From assembly GCF_000192865.1 (NCBI RefSeq), contig NC_015276.1, positions 682,001-746,000 on the forward strand: 64,000 nt of DNA, read 5' to 3'. The DNA is from Marinomonas mediterranea MMB-1. GTDB lineage: Bacteria; Pseudomonadota; Gammaproteobacteria; Pseudomonadales; Marinomonadaceae. Under the pieces are notes generated by a model. That model was not told where the DNA came from. It made no database searches and saw only the letters and a list, made by a program, of their open reading frames with translations. Both the position numbers and the translations under genes were made by a program. How positions within the stretch are numbered: position 1 is the stretch's first letter; each line of letters starts with the position of its first letter. Below are positions 8,063 through 16,600 of this stretch, in pieces.

Positions 8063-8728
8063 ATGGCCGCCCCTCTTGAAGCAATTTACGTTGAAACAAA
8101 TGCCAACCCAACTTATGCGGTTATTTGGCTGCACGGTCTAGGTGCAGATGGTAATGATTTTAAGGGTGTCGTCCCATCGTTGGGGTTGGGCAATAGCGCT
8201 GTCCGTTTTGTTTTTCCTCATGCCCCCATTCGACCTGTCACCATCAATGGTGGAATGCCAATGCGAGCGTGGTACGACATTTTAGAAATGGACTTGGATC
8301 GCAAAGTGGATATGTCGAATATTGACGAATCTTGCGAACAGATCTCAGCGTTGGTGGAAGAACAGATTGCACAGGGGATCGCTGCTGAAAATATAGTGAT
8401 CGCAGGCTTTTCTCAAGGTGGTGTGATTGCCTATCAAATGGCGTTAACGTCAAAGTACCGTTTTGCCGGCGTCATGGCGCTATCGACTTACTTAGCAGAC
8501 TTTGAAAGCGTACCTGACGCTAATTCCGTTCCAAATGAAGAAACGCCTTTTTTGATTCATCACGGCTCTTATGATCCTGTTGTTGAGCCGACACTGGGTG
8601 CTAGAGCGAAAGCGATTTTGACGGATAAAGGGTTTGATACGACCTATCAAAGTTACCCTATGCCACATTCGGTCTGTCCTGCTCAAATCGAGGATATTGC
8701 AAGCTGGTTAAAAGGTATTGTGAGCTGA
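8063..8728 (+). CDS. carboxylesterase / phospholipase (alpha/beta hydrolase)
   Basis: 221 aa of the abhydrolase_2 family (EstB / lysophospholipase-like). Seen: IWLHGLGADGNDF near the N-terminus, nucleophile elbow GFSQGG, acid in HHGSYDPVV, and histidine in YPMPHSV, a complete Ser-Asp-His triad. The ATG at 8063 has GGAG seven bases upstream; the longer frame from 8033 lacks one. It overlaps the next gene by one base (TGATG), so the two are translationally coupled. Cytoplasmic, natural substrate unknown. Confidence 0.85.
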   Translation: MAAPLEAIYVETNANPTYAVIWLHGLGADGNDFKGVVPSLGLGNSAVRFVFPHAPIRPVTINGGMPMRAWYDILEMDLDRKVDMSNIDESCEQISALVEEQIAQGIAAENIVIAGFSQGGVIAYQMALTSKYRFAGVMALSTYLADFESVPDANSVPNEETPFLIHHGSYDPVVEPTLGARAKAILTDKGFDTTYQSYPMPHSVCPAQIEDIASWLKGIVS

Positions 8729-9525
8729 TGACAACGCTTAACGAGTATTTGGACTTCGCGAAGACATTGGCGAAACAAGCAGGTTTAATGATGTTGGAAG
8801 CGAGAAAGTCTTCGAGCTTCGAGCGAAATTATAAATCGGACCATGAACTGGTGACGAGTGTAGATCTCGCGATAGACCAGTATCTTTGCTCAGAGCTGGC
8901 GTCTCGTTATCCCAAGCACAAAATATTTTCAGAAGAGTCGACCCCCGATCTGCTGGTGGATAAAGCGAATAGTGCACCGGTCTGGGTGCTTGATCCGATT
9001 GATGGCACAGTGAATTTTGCCCATGGGTTACCTCATGTCGCGGTCAGTATCGGCTTGTTTTTTGATGGTAAAAGGCAGTTAGGTGTCATTGAAGCGCCAT
9101 TTTTACAGCAAACTTATTGGGCTGTCGCTGGGCAAGGCGCGTATTGTAATGGTGAGCGCTTGAGTGTCTCGCAGCAGGACGTTTTGCGTAATTCGGTCGT
9201 GGCGACGGGCTTTCCTTATCAAAAAGCAGCGCTTGGAAGTTTGATTCCTAAGGTCACTCGTATTTTAGAAAATTGTCAGGATATTCGTCGAAATGGCTCT
9301 GCAGCATTGGATTTATGCGCCGTTGCTCATGGCTTGATGGATGCCTACTTTGAGAGTGTAAAGCCTTGGGACATGGCTGCGGGTGCTATTATCGCTGAAG
9401 AAGCCGGCGCGACCGTCGGTCATTTTTCAGAGATTCGCGCGGAATGGCCAGAACCTTTAAATGGGGATTGTTTGCTAGTTTCTACCCCAAAGCTTTATGA
9501 GCCATTAAGGCTGCTGCTTAAATAA
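8728..9525 (+). CDS. inositol-monophosphatase family phosphatase
   Basis: 265 aa. Metal- and phosphate-binding motifs are present in order: EES (residues 70-72), DPIDGTVNFAHG (about 90-101) and WDMAAGAIIAEEAG near 211-224. The family includes SuhB-type inositol-1-phosphatases and CysQ/FBPase relatives. The FxxG and NG motifs favour inositol monophosphatase rather than CysQ. It overlaps the esterase stop by one base. Substrate uncertain. Confidence 0.85.
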   Translation: MTTLNEYLDFAKTLAKQAGLMMLEARKSSSFERNYKSDHELVTSVDLAIDQYLCSELASRYPKHKIFSEESTPDLLVDKANSAPVWVLDPIDGTVNFAHGLPHVAVSIGLFFDGKRQLGVIEAPFLQQTYWAVAGQGAYCNGERLSVSQQDVLRNSVVATGFPYQKAALGSLIPKVTRILENCQDIRRNGSAALDLCAVAHGLMDAYFESVKPWDMAAGAIIAEEAGATVGHFSEIRAEWPEPLNGDCLLVSTPKLYEPLRLLLK

Positions 9526-9686
9526 TTTCTTAGGTCAGCTAAATAGATCAGCTAAACGACTGGGTCGCTTAAACGGCGGAGCGGCTAAATCGATTCGGGG
9601 AAACGGATTGTGCAGTGATGCCACTGTGACGTTAATGTTTCCTGCATTATCTAGGTTTGAACTAAAAAGGGTTTAATAGAGGACGT

Positions 9687-10148
9687 ATGTCTACACTATC
9701 ATTTGTTGTTGCGTTGGTTGTCTCAGTCATCGTGATCATTGTTTCAATTGGCGTGATTTTACGTCAACTCAAGAAAAACAAACTTCGTAAAGAGAAAATT
9801 GCCGAAGGCGAAAAGCGTTTAGCGGATGAGCGCGCGAAACGAGTGGAAAGCATTCAGGTGATTCTGCAAGCGGTAAAAAACGACGAGAATTTAACGTGGA
9901 TCGAAGCCAGTATTCGTATTAAAAACCTGCTTGACCAATTGAGCCTAGACCTTTCTGAGCACGAGACAATCAAAGCGTTTTATGCGGTAGAGGAAGAGAC
10001 GCAGCATATTCCCACTCATGAACAATGGCGGGAGCTTCCGATTAAGGCAAGAATGAGTTTTTTAAAAGAAATGGATGACGTTGAAGCGAAACATAAGTCG
10101 ACCTTAGAAGAAGCGCGAGTGGCTTTGTTGGCCTTTCCGTTAGAGTAA
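9687..10148 (+). CDS. DUF2489 membrane-anchored protein
   Basis: 153 aa. One N-terminal membrane helix (about residues 5-25), a highly charged coiled-coil stretch (RQLKKNKLRKEKIAEGEKR), then a soluble domain with the IQVILQAVKNDENLTWIEASIR motif of DUF2489 (residues 55-76). No enzymatic motif is visible. It is followed after 7 bp by another small membrane protein, suggesting a two-gene unit. Function unknown. Confidence 0.65.
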   Translation: MSTLSFVVALVVSVIVIIVSIGVILRQLKKNKLRKEKIAEGEKRLADERAKRVESIQVILQAVKNDENLTWIEASIRIKNLLDQLSLDLSEHETIKAFYAVEEETQHIPTHEQWRELPIKARMSFLKEMDDVEAKHKSTLEEARVALLAFPLE

Positions 10149-10155
10149 TATTGGG

Positions 10156-10527
10156 ATGTTTTGGCAGATCTTTCTATCGATTACCGTGTGTTTCGGTCTG
10201 TTGAGTGGACTGCTGATATTCTTTATACGTTTTAAACAGCGTGTGCCTTATTACATTATTGAACATCAAAAGTGTATTCGTTTACTTGATCTTGCTGTAA
10301 AAGGTAGGTTGCTGGAGCATGATTGGCATGTCTTTATAGGAATGAGTATTCGAACTGACGAACAGGTCGAGGCTCTTCGTAAAAAGTGTGTGGTCATTGA
10401 CGAGGCTTTTTGTCGAGGAACAAGGTTATATAAAGGACGGCAATGCGTTGTCTTTTCTGAAGAAGGAATTAACCAGCTTTCAGTATTGCTAGATGAATGG
10501 CAGCATAAAGCCAATTATCAGGCGTAA
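10156..10527 (+). CDS. hypothetical membrane protein, 123 aa
   Basis: One N-terminal transmembrane helix (FLSITVCFGLLSGLLIFFI) is followed by a small cytoplasmic domain of mixed helices and strands. I do not recognise a family. It lies 7 bp after the DUF2489 gene and about 75 bp before mscS, in the same direction, so it is probably cotranscribed with the former. Confidence 0.6.
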   Translation: MFWQIFLSITVCFGLLSGLLIFFIRFKQRVPYYIIEHQKCIRLLDLAVKGRLLEHDWHVFIGMSIRTDEQVEALRKKCVVIDEAFCRGTRLYKGRQCVVFSEEGINQLSVLLDEWQHKANYQA

Positions 10528-10601
10528 TGGGAAGAGAGGGGATTCTGAGTAACTTTCCTTAGTTTATTCTGAAGTTCAAAATATATGGGAGCGAAGCTTT
10601 A

Positions 10602-11429
10602 ATGAATGATCTAAACGATTTACTGGATCAGGGTTCAGAGTGGGGACCTTGGCTTGTCGATATAGCAATAGGTCTGGCCGCAGGCATTGTGATTTTCTTT
10701 GTTGGTCGCTTTTTGGCGAAGAAGATTGCTAAATGGTGTGAACGTCGCATGCTTAAATCCAATGTGGATAAAGCGGTAGCGGGTTTTACGTCGAGCATTG
10801 TCTATGCGCTGATTTTTGCTGCGTCGACTTTGATGGCGCTGGGTCAGGTCGGAGTTCAGACCACGTCTTTTATCGCTATTTTGGGTGCCGCAGGTTTAGC
10901 TATTGGTCTTGCATTACAGGGATCGCTTTCTAACTTTGCATCCGGTGTTCTGATTATACTATTGCGCCCGTTCCGTGCTGGTGATTTCATCGATGCAGCA
11001 GGGCAAATGGGTGTGGTTGATCGTATCGAGTTGTTCCATACTGAGCTTAAGACGCCTGATAACCGCGTAGTTATCATTCCAAACTCCAGTATTATGGGGG
11101 GCAGCATTGTCAACTTCTCACGAGAAGCGACACGCCGTTTGGATCTCGTCATTGGTATTAGCTATGAATCAGACATCCGTTTAGCGAAAGAGCTGCTAGA
11201 AGGCATATTAAACTCAGAGGATCGAATTTTAAAAGATCCGGCTTATGTTATTGCCGTTGGTGAGCTTGCGGACAGCTCTGTAAACTTCAATGTTCGTCCT
11301 TGGGTGAAATCTGAAGATTACTGGGGTGTAAGAGCGGATTTGCTAGAAAAAATTAAGTACACATTTGATGAAAATGGTGTAGGCATTCCATATCCTCAAA
11401 TGGACGTGCATGTTACAAAAGCAGACTAG
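10602..11429 (+). CDS. mscS: small-conductance mechanosensitive channel MscS
   Basis: 275 aa, three N-terminal membrane helices. The pore helix has the Gly/Ala ladder GAAGLAIGLALQGSLSN, and the beta domain has PFRAGDFI and VVIIPNSSIMGGSIVN. It opens under membrane tension to release solutes after osmotic downshock. Length agrees with E. coli MscS (286 aa). The last 117 bp of the gene and its terminator are duplicated 18.6 kb to the right, beyond the CRISPR island. Confidence 0.93.
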   Translation: MNDLNDLLDQGSEWGPWLVDIAIGLAAGIVIFFVGRFLAKKIAKWCERRMLKSNVDKAVAGFTSSIVYALIFAASTLMALGQVGVQTTSFIAILGAAGLAIGLALQGSLSNFASGVLIILLRPFRAGDFIDAAGQMGVVDRIELFHTELKTPDNRVVIIPNSSIMGGSIVNFSREATRRLDLVIGISYESDIRLAKELLEGILNSEDRILKDPAYVIAVGELADSSVNFNVRPWVKSEDYWGVRADLLEKIKYTFDENGVGIPYPQMDVHVTKAD

Positions 11430-11524
11430 CTGTCTGCTAATTAGTGGTCGCTAATAAAATTGACTGAACCCTTTACACAAACTTAAAGGGCTACAACGCT
11501 CGGCTTAGGTCGAGCGTTTTTGTT
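11313..11524 (+). repeat. left 212-bp flanking direct repeat (mscS 3' end + terminator)
   Basis: This segment recurs without gaps at 29925-30136 (offset 18,612) with only about a dozen mismatches. It covers the last 39 codons of mscS, the stop codon and the terminator hairpin. The two copies bracket the CRISPR-Cas island exactly, and outside them the sequence is unrelated. Confidence 0.95.
11495..11521 (+). terminator. mscS terminator
   Basis: Stem AACGCTCG/CGAGCGTT with an 8-base loop, followed by a run of T. An identical copy is at 30107-30133 in the right flanking repeat. Confidence 0.85.
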
Positions 11525-11623
11525 GGTCTTGTTTAACGGGTCTTACCCCTGTTAAACCGAATCTTCACAATCTAACAGTCATGGTTCATCGTCACACGTC
11601 TCAACGGCCAGCGGGTCGGAAAC
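11525..11623. repeat. trailer unit 1 (about 98 bp, ends in a CRISPR repeat)
   Basis: First of four related units (others at 11732, 11873 and 28283). Each begins GGTCTTGT.TAACG, has GTTAAACCGAA and CAACAGTCATGG in the middle, and ends in a shortened CRISPR repeat. Here the terminal repeat (11598-11623) is the 26-base form with one change. A 36-base spacer-like piece and a decayed full-length repeat (11660-11694) follow, the remains of an old array. Confidence 0.75.
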
Positions 11624-11659
11624 CTAAAGGAATGGCACTAATTGGCTATCGCCCAAAGT

Positions 11660-11694
11660 GTCTCAACGGCCTAAGCGGCCAGCGGATTTGAAGC
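11660..11694 (-). repeat. decayed full-length CRISPR repeat
   Basis: 35 bases matching the array repeat except for changes at its outer end (GCGGATTTGAAGC instead of GCGGGTCTGAAAC). It is separated by 36 bases from the 26-base repeat ending at 11623, which is the correct spacer length. Confidence 0.7.
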
Positions 11695-11731
11695 AAAGCT
11701 CGCTCCTCCCCCTTACTTAAGGCTGGGAGGG

Positions 11732-11829
11732 GGTCTTGTCTAACGATCTTCCCCCAGTTAAACCGAATCTTCATAATCCAACAGTCATGGTTCATCGTCA
11801 CACGTCTCAACGGCCAGTGGGTTTGAAGC
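11732..11829. repeat. trailer unit 2
   Basis: Second copy of the trailer unit, ending in a degenerate 26-base repeat with TTGAAGC instead of CTGAAAC. It is preceded and followed by G/C-run inverted repeats (CCTCCCCCTTACTTAAGG... and its pair). The inverted repeats look like a dispersed intergenic element; no gene is visible. Confidence 0.7.
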
Positions 11830-11872
11830 AAAACTTGCTCCTCCCCCTTACTTAAGGGGGAGGCAGGGAGGG
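11830..11872. repeat. palindromic intergenic element
   Basis: Contains CCTCCCCCTTACTTAAGGGG continuing into GAGG, a nearly perfect inverted repeat. A related palindrome is at 28219-28242 and an incomplete one at 11702-11731. They always sit directly before a trailer unit. Confidence 0.55.
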
Positions 11873-11971
11873 GGTCTTGTCTAACGGATCTCTCCCTAGT
11901 TAAACCGAACCGTCCCAATCCAACAGTCATGGCTCATTGTTACACGCCTAAGCGGTCAGCGGGTCTGAAAC
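11873..11971. repeat. trailer unit 3
   Basis: Third copy. Its terminal repeat is shortened differently (starts CGCCTAAGCGGTCAGC), lacking the GTCTCAACGG part that would be the crRNA handle. The large array starts 34 bases later. Confidence 0.7.
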
Positions 11972-12005
11972 AATAAAATAGTGTGACACGTCACAAACTG
12001 GAGAG

Positions 12006-15000
12006 GTCTCAACGGCCTAAGCGGCCAGCGGGTCTGAAACAGAAAAAATCAACGAAGTAAAAGACTGTAAGCGGCGTCTCAACGGCCTAAGCGGCCAGCG
12101 GGTCTGAAACATGCTATAAGCATTTCCTGCGGAGAGGGCGAATTTTGTCTCAACGGCCTAAGCGGCCAGCGGGTCTGTTAGTGAAGAAATATTTGTCTCA
12201 ACGGCCTAAGCGGTCAGCGGGTCTGAAACTGACAATAAATAGGAGGATGTCTATGAAGACTACTTGTCTCAACGGCCTAAGCGGCCAGCGGGTCTGAAAC
12301 AAAAACCATGCTTAACAGCTCTCAGCAAAAGCGCCTAAGTCTCAACGGCCTAAGCGGCCAGCGGGTCTGAAACATAGGCCGTTTAATGTCACAACATCTA
12401 ATAAATTCGTCTCAACGGCCTAAGCGGCCAGCGGGTCTGAAACAGAAGCTAAGGCTAAGACGGCTGAGACTAAGAATGTCTCAACGGCCTAAGCGGCCAG
12501 CGGGTCTGAAACTGAAGACCCAGAAAAAAAACTCAAGCGGTTAATAGGTCTCAACGGCCTAAGCGGCCAGCGGGTCTGAAACTTTACAATGAATGGGATA
12601 CTCCACTAAATGGAACAATGTCTCAACGGCCTAAGCGGCCAGCGGGTCTGAAACTACGAAGATTTCGAGATTCAAACGGGCAACACAAGTCTCAACGGCC
12701 TAAGCGGCCAGCGGGTCTGAAACATGACAAGTTCGATAAATTTCTAGAAGATAGCACGGTCTCAACGGCCAGCGGGTCTGAAACCTAACACACTAGAAGA
12801 TATCAAGAAGCTAGAGAGTCTCAACGGCCTAAGCGGCCAGCGGGTCTGAAACTTATGAAAACTATTACTTCTGCTACTAGCAGAAGGTCTCAACGGCCTA
12901 AGCGGCCAGCGGGTCTGAAACCGCAGTTGGCCTAGACTTCGGTCTTGCACTCAAAAGTCTCAACGGCCTAAGCGGCCAGCGGGTCTGAAACTTCAACAAT
13001 AAGGAAGGTGATCTACGACAACACGGCGGTCTCAACGGCCTAAGCGGCCAGCGGGTCTGAAACCCCAACACCAAACGCGCTACAATTAGCTCTATGTGTC
13101 TCAACGGCCTAAGCGGCCAGCGGGTCTGAAACCAGCTGCAAAAATTAAAGCCTCATGAGCACAGAGAAATGTCTCAACGGCCTAAGCGGCCAGCGGGTCT
13201 GAAACCAGCTGCAAAAATTAAAGCCTCATGAGCACAGAGAAATGTCTCAACGGCCTAAGCGGCCAGCGGGTCTGAAACTTCTCTATTCCAGATCACATCC
13301 GTCTGCTCATGGTAGTCTCAACGGCCTAAGCGGCCAGCGGGTCTGAAACCAAAAACATTATTAATTAATGACATCTGCGAAAAAGTCTCAACGGCCTAAG
13401 CGGCCAGCGGGTCTGAAACTTTAAGTGGAAATGTGGCCGAATATCTCGGTATTTTGTCTCAACGGCCTAAGCGGCCAGCGGGTCTGAAACAAAGAAATGA
13501 GTTTTGAATTCGCTCTAGCAGAGGGTCTCAACGGCCTAAGTGGCCAGCGGGTCTGAAACCGTAATACTTGCGCGTTGCGTATCAGAGCTTAGCAAGTCTC
13601 AACGGCCTAAGCGGCCAGCGGGTCTGAAACAACACAGAAAAAGCCAACGAGCAGATACTTGAAGCGTCTCAACGGCCTAAGCGGCCAGCGGGTCTGAAAC
13701 GATAATGAATTCGATTGCTACCTTAATTACAGGGGTAAGTCTCAACGGCCTAAGCGGCCAGCGGGTCTGAAACGGGTACACAGTCTTCCAATCTTTCAGG
13801 AAAGAAATGTCTCAACGGCCTAAGCGGCCAGCGGGTCTGAAACTCTCGAAACCGGCTTCATAAAGTTCCCCATCGACATAACTCTGTCTCAACGGCCTAA
13901 GCGGCCAGCGGGTCTGAAACTAATTCCTATGGCCGACGCACGCCTTAGCGAAACGTCTCAACGGCCTAAGCGGCCAGCGGGTCTGAAACATGGGGCTGAA
14001 GACCCACTAGAAAAACTCAAGCTATTAAGTCTCAACGGCCTAAGCGGCCAGCGGGTCTGAAACATGGGGCTGAAGACCCACTAGAAAAACTCAAGCTATT
14101 AAGTCTCAACGGCCTAAGCGGCCAGCGGGTCTGAAACAATAAACAGCAAAAGCAAAATAAATCAATTAACAAAGTCTCAACGGCCTAAGCGGCCAGCGGG
14201 TCTGAAACGGTGATTTCGCACCAACCAACGCTACATTACCAGATGTCTCAACGGCCTAAGCGGCCAGCGGGTCTGAAACTTTATTGAACTTCATTGGAAA
14301 TCTTTCCATGAAAAGTCTCAACGGCCTAAGCGGCCAGCGGGTCTGAAACAGAACAAGTCAGTGTTACCGACGTCTCAGCAGAATGCCTCAACGGCCTAAG
14401 CGGCCAGCGGGTCTGAAACTCGGGAATCTGGGCTCCCGATGTGTACAAGCAAGGAGGTCTCAACGGCCTAAGCGGCCAGCGGGTCTGAAACGCTGTAAGC
14501 AAAGACACCAGAGAGCTGGTTAATGTCTTCGTCTCAACGGCCTAAGCGGCCAGCGGGTCTGAAACACTTATCGCACTAGCGCTTACGACAATTTTTACAG
14601 TCTCAACGGCCTAAGCGGCCAGCGGGTCTGAAACTCTGTAGAAAAACAATGGAATGACCTACAGTTTTTTGTCTCAACGGCCTAAGCGGCCAGCGGGTCT
14701 GAAACAACTGATTCGGCGCCTGAAACGGTGGAAGAGGCTGTCTCAACGGCCTAAGCGGCCAGCGGGTCTGAAACTAAAATGATTAAAAAACAAGCTCTGA
14801 ACCTATTTTTGTCTCAACGGCCTAAGCGGCCAGCGGGTCTGAAACGTGCTAGAACTTGAAGTTGAAGTTGAAAATGTGTTGTCTCAACGGCCTAAGCGGC
14901 CAGCGGGTCTGAAACATATATTTTAAAGCACATGGGCGGAGAATTACCTGTCTCAACGGCCTAAGCGGCCAGCGGGTCTGAAACAACGAAGGTGTTGTTT

Positions 15001-16090
15001 CGTTGGATGAACTTCCAGGTCTCAACGGCCTAAGCGGCCAGCGGGTCTGAAACATAATGGTCTCACAAATCTCTGGAGCTGGTACTCTCAGTCTCAACGG
15101 CCTAAGCGGCCAGCGGGTCTGAAACAAGAAGAGTTCATAAACTCTATTACTTCTGCTAAGTCTCAACGGCCTAAGCGGCCAGCGGGTCTGAAACGAAGGG
15201 AAAAAAACAAGCTAAGTATACAAAGTCTGAGTCTCAACGGCCTAAGCGGCCAGCGGGTCTGAAACGTGAAGTAGTTATTATCTGGAGCAAACGCTTTGTC
15301 TCAACGGCCTAAGCGGCCAGCGGGTCTGAAACAAAAAAACAGACATTTGGCTGTACATCGACACCGCTGCAAAGCTGTCTCAACGGCCTAAGCGGCCAGC
15401 GGGTCTGAAACATGGCGGAATTTTAATTAAGGTAACTAATACAAGCAAAGTCTCAACGGCCTAAGCGGCCAGCGGGTCTGAAACTTCTCTGTTTATTTTT
15501 TAATAAAAAGTACTCTTTCGTCTCAACGGCCTAAGCGGCCAGCGGGTCTGAAACATGGCGGAATTTTAATTAAGGTAACTAATACAAGCAAAGTCTCAAC
15601 GGCCTAAGCGGCCAGCGGGTCTGAAACTTCTCTGTTTATTTTTTTAATAAAAAGTACTCTTTCGTCTCAACGGCCTAAGCGGCCAGCGGGTCTGAAACTG
15701 AGCCTGTAGTGATCATGGAAGGAAATAGATTCTCTTGTCTCAACGGCCTAAGCGGCCAGCGGGTCTGAAACAACCAACTAGAAGAAGAAACTAGTTATTA
15801 CTTAAGGTCTCAACGGCCTAAGCGGCCAGCGGGTCTGAAACAGGTTGTGAAGCCTTCTTTAAGCAACTATTTTGAGTCTCAACGGCCTAAGCGGCCAGTG
15901 GGTCTGAAACAGGCAAGGATGCCTCCCAAAAGGGGACAAGGAAGGTCTCAACGGCCAGCGGGTCTGAAACGCAGAAGACATTAATTGGGATAATGTCTCA
16001 TATGGTCTCAACGGCCAGCGGGTCTGAAACGCAGAAGACATTAATTGGGATAATGTCTCATATGGTCTCAACGGCCAGCGGGTCTGAAAC
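12006..16090 (-). CRISPR. large type III-B CRISPR array, 59 repeats / 58 spacers
   Basis: 35-base repeat, read on the plus strand GTCTCAACGGCCTAAGCGG + CCAGCGGGTCTGAAAC; spacers are 32-40 bases, mostly 34-37. The leader is on the right (16091-16321), so transcription is leftward and the newest spacers are at the right. The repeat RNA can form GGCC-GCUUA-GGCC, leaving GUUGAGAC as an 8-base 5' handle. Variants: 12147-12177 is cut short and followed by a 17-base spacer; 12759-12784 and the three leader-proximal repeats (15945-15970, 16005-16030, 16065-16090) are 26 bases and lack the hairpin. Repeated spacers: 13133/13206, 13990/14064, 15412+15485 duplicated at 15555+15628, and 15971/16031. Confidence 0.99.
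15945..16090 (-). repeat. three hairpin-less 26-base leader-proximal repeats
   Basis: Each lacks CCTAAGCGG, a 9-base deletion between the two GGCC of the normal repeat. The GGCC-GGCC stem is lost but the handle GTTGAGAC stays. The two spacers between them are identical, a 60-bp tandem duplication. Confidence 0.95.
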
Positions 16091-16321
16091 AGTACCCTTA
16101 TTTTTTCCAATCATTTCAGCAGGTTAACCTAGCGTTTCCCCCGCCCTCAAGTTATCCACAAGAGGTAGACTTAAAATTAGCGAATTTTCGCTATTATTTC
16201 AAGCTAAGTTTTTGATTTTTATGAAAAACGCGCCCTCATACCCCTTCAATCGATAGAGGACTGTTTTAAGTTTTTGTTTTTAAAGAGCAAAAACCGTTTA
16301 TTCACTGATAAAGGGTTTATA
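16091..16321 (-). promoter_or_regulatory. CRISPR leader of the large array
   Basis: 231 AT-rich bases between the newest repeat and the cas2 stop. Its first 77 bases are identical to the leader of the small array and the rest is about 90% identical. It holds a promoter (16174-16202), a perfect DnaA-box-like TTATCCACA (16152-16160) and a short inverted repeat TAGCGAA-TTCGCTA within the promoter spacer. No gene is seen in it. Confidence 0.9.
16174..16202 (-). promoter_or_regulatory. array promoter in leader 1
   Basis: Minus strand: TTGAAA (16197-16202), 17 bases, TAATTT (16174-16179). Transcription would start about 75 bases before the first repeat. The 77 bases identical between the two leaders correspond to this transcribed part. 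The same boxes are kept in leader 2 (29028-29056). Confidence 0.55.
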
Positions 16322-16600
16322 TCATAACAGGACGGCGGCGGGGAACACCGCAATGGGGTTTCCCCAAACGTCTTGGCTGTGTTTTCTGGATTCTTTGTTT
16401 AACCAATAGAAGCGCAGGCTATCTGCTTCTTCTGTGTATTTGCTGCATTTTTTACGCAGCTTATGCAGCTCGTTTTCATCTTTTAGGCTGATTTCGAATA
16501 CCGAGTACTGGACTCGATCGCCATATTCTAAGAGTAAATTTGAGAGCTTACGGCGTTTTTTATCGTCTTCGATGTCGAAACAGGCAAGGTATATTCTCAT
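16322..16600 (-). CDS. cas2: Cas2 (spacer-integration subunit)
   Basis: 92 aa. The N-terminal strand MRIYLACFDIEDDKKRRKL carries the conserved Asp of the ferredoxin-like fold, followed by YGDRVQYSVFE, as in all Cas2. It acts as the dimer bridging Cas1 dimers during spacer integration. Its ATG overlaps the RT-Cas1 stop by 4 bases (ATGA), so the two are translationally coupled. The last 57 codons are present again as a broken copy at 29175-29345. Confidence 0.97.
   Translation of the reverse strand: MRIYLACFDIEDDKKRRKLSNLLLEYGDRVQYSVFEISLKDENELHKLRKKCSKYTEEADSLRFYWLNKESRKHSQDVWGNPIAVFPAAVLL

Noticed and set aside
9526..9686. Repetitive GCTAAA-type stretch before the DUF2489 gene
   Set aside because: Only short imperfect similarity; no hairpin, frame or site I could support.
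11646..11930. A 94-codon minus-strand frame
   Set aside because: It runs through trailer units and palindromes; the peptide repeats itself only because the DNA is repeated.
12762..16110. Minus-strand frames reading QTRWPLRPLR again and again
   Set aside because: They are translations of the CRISPR repeats plus spacers, broken by stop codons and with no ribosome sites.
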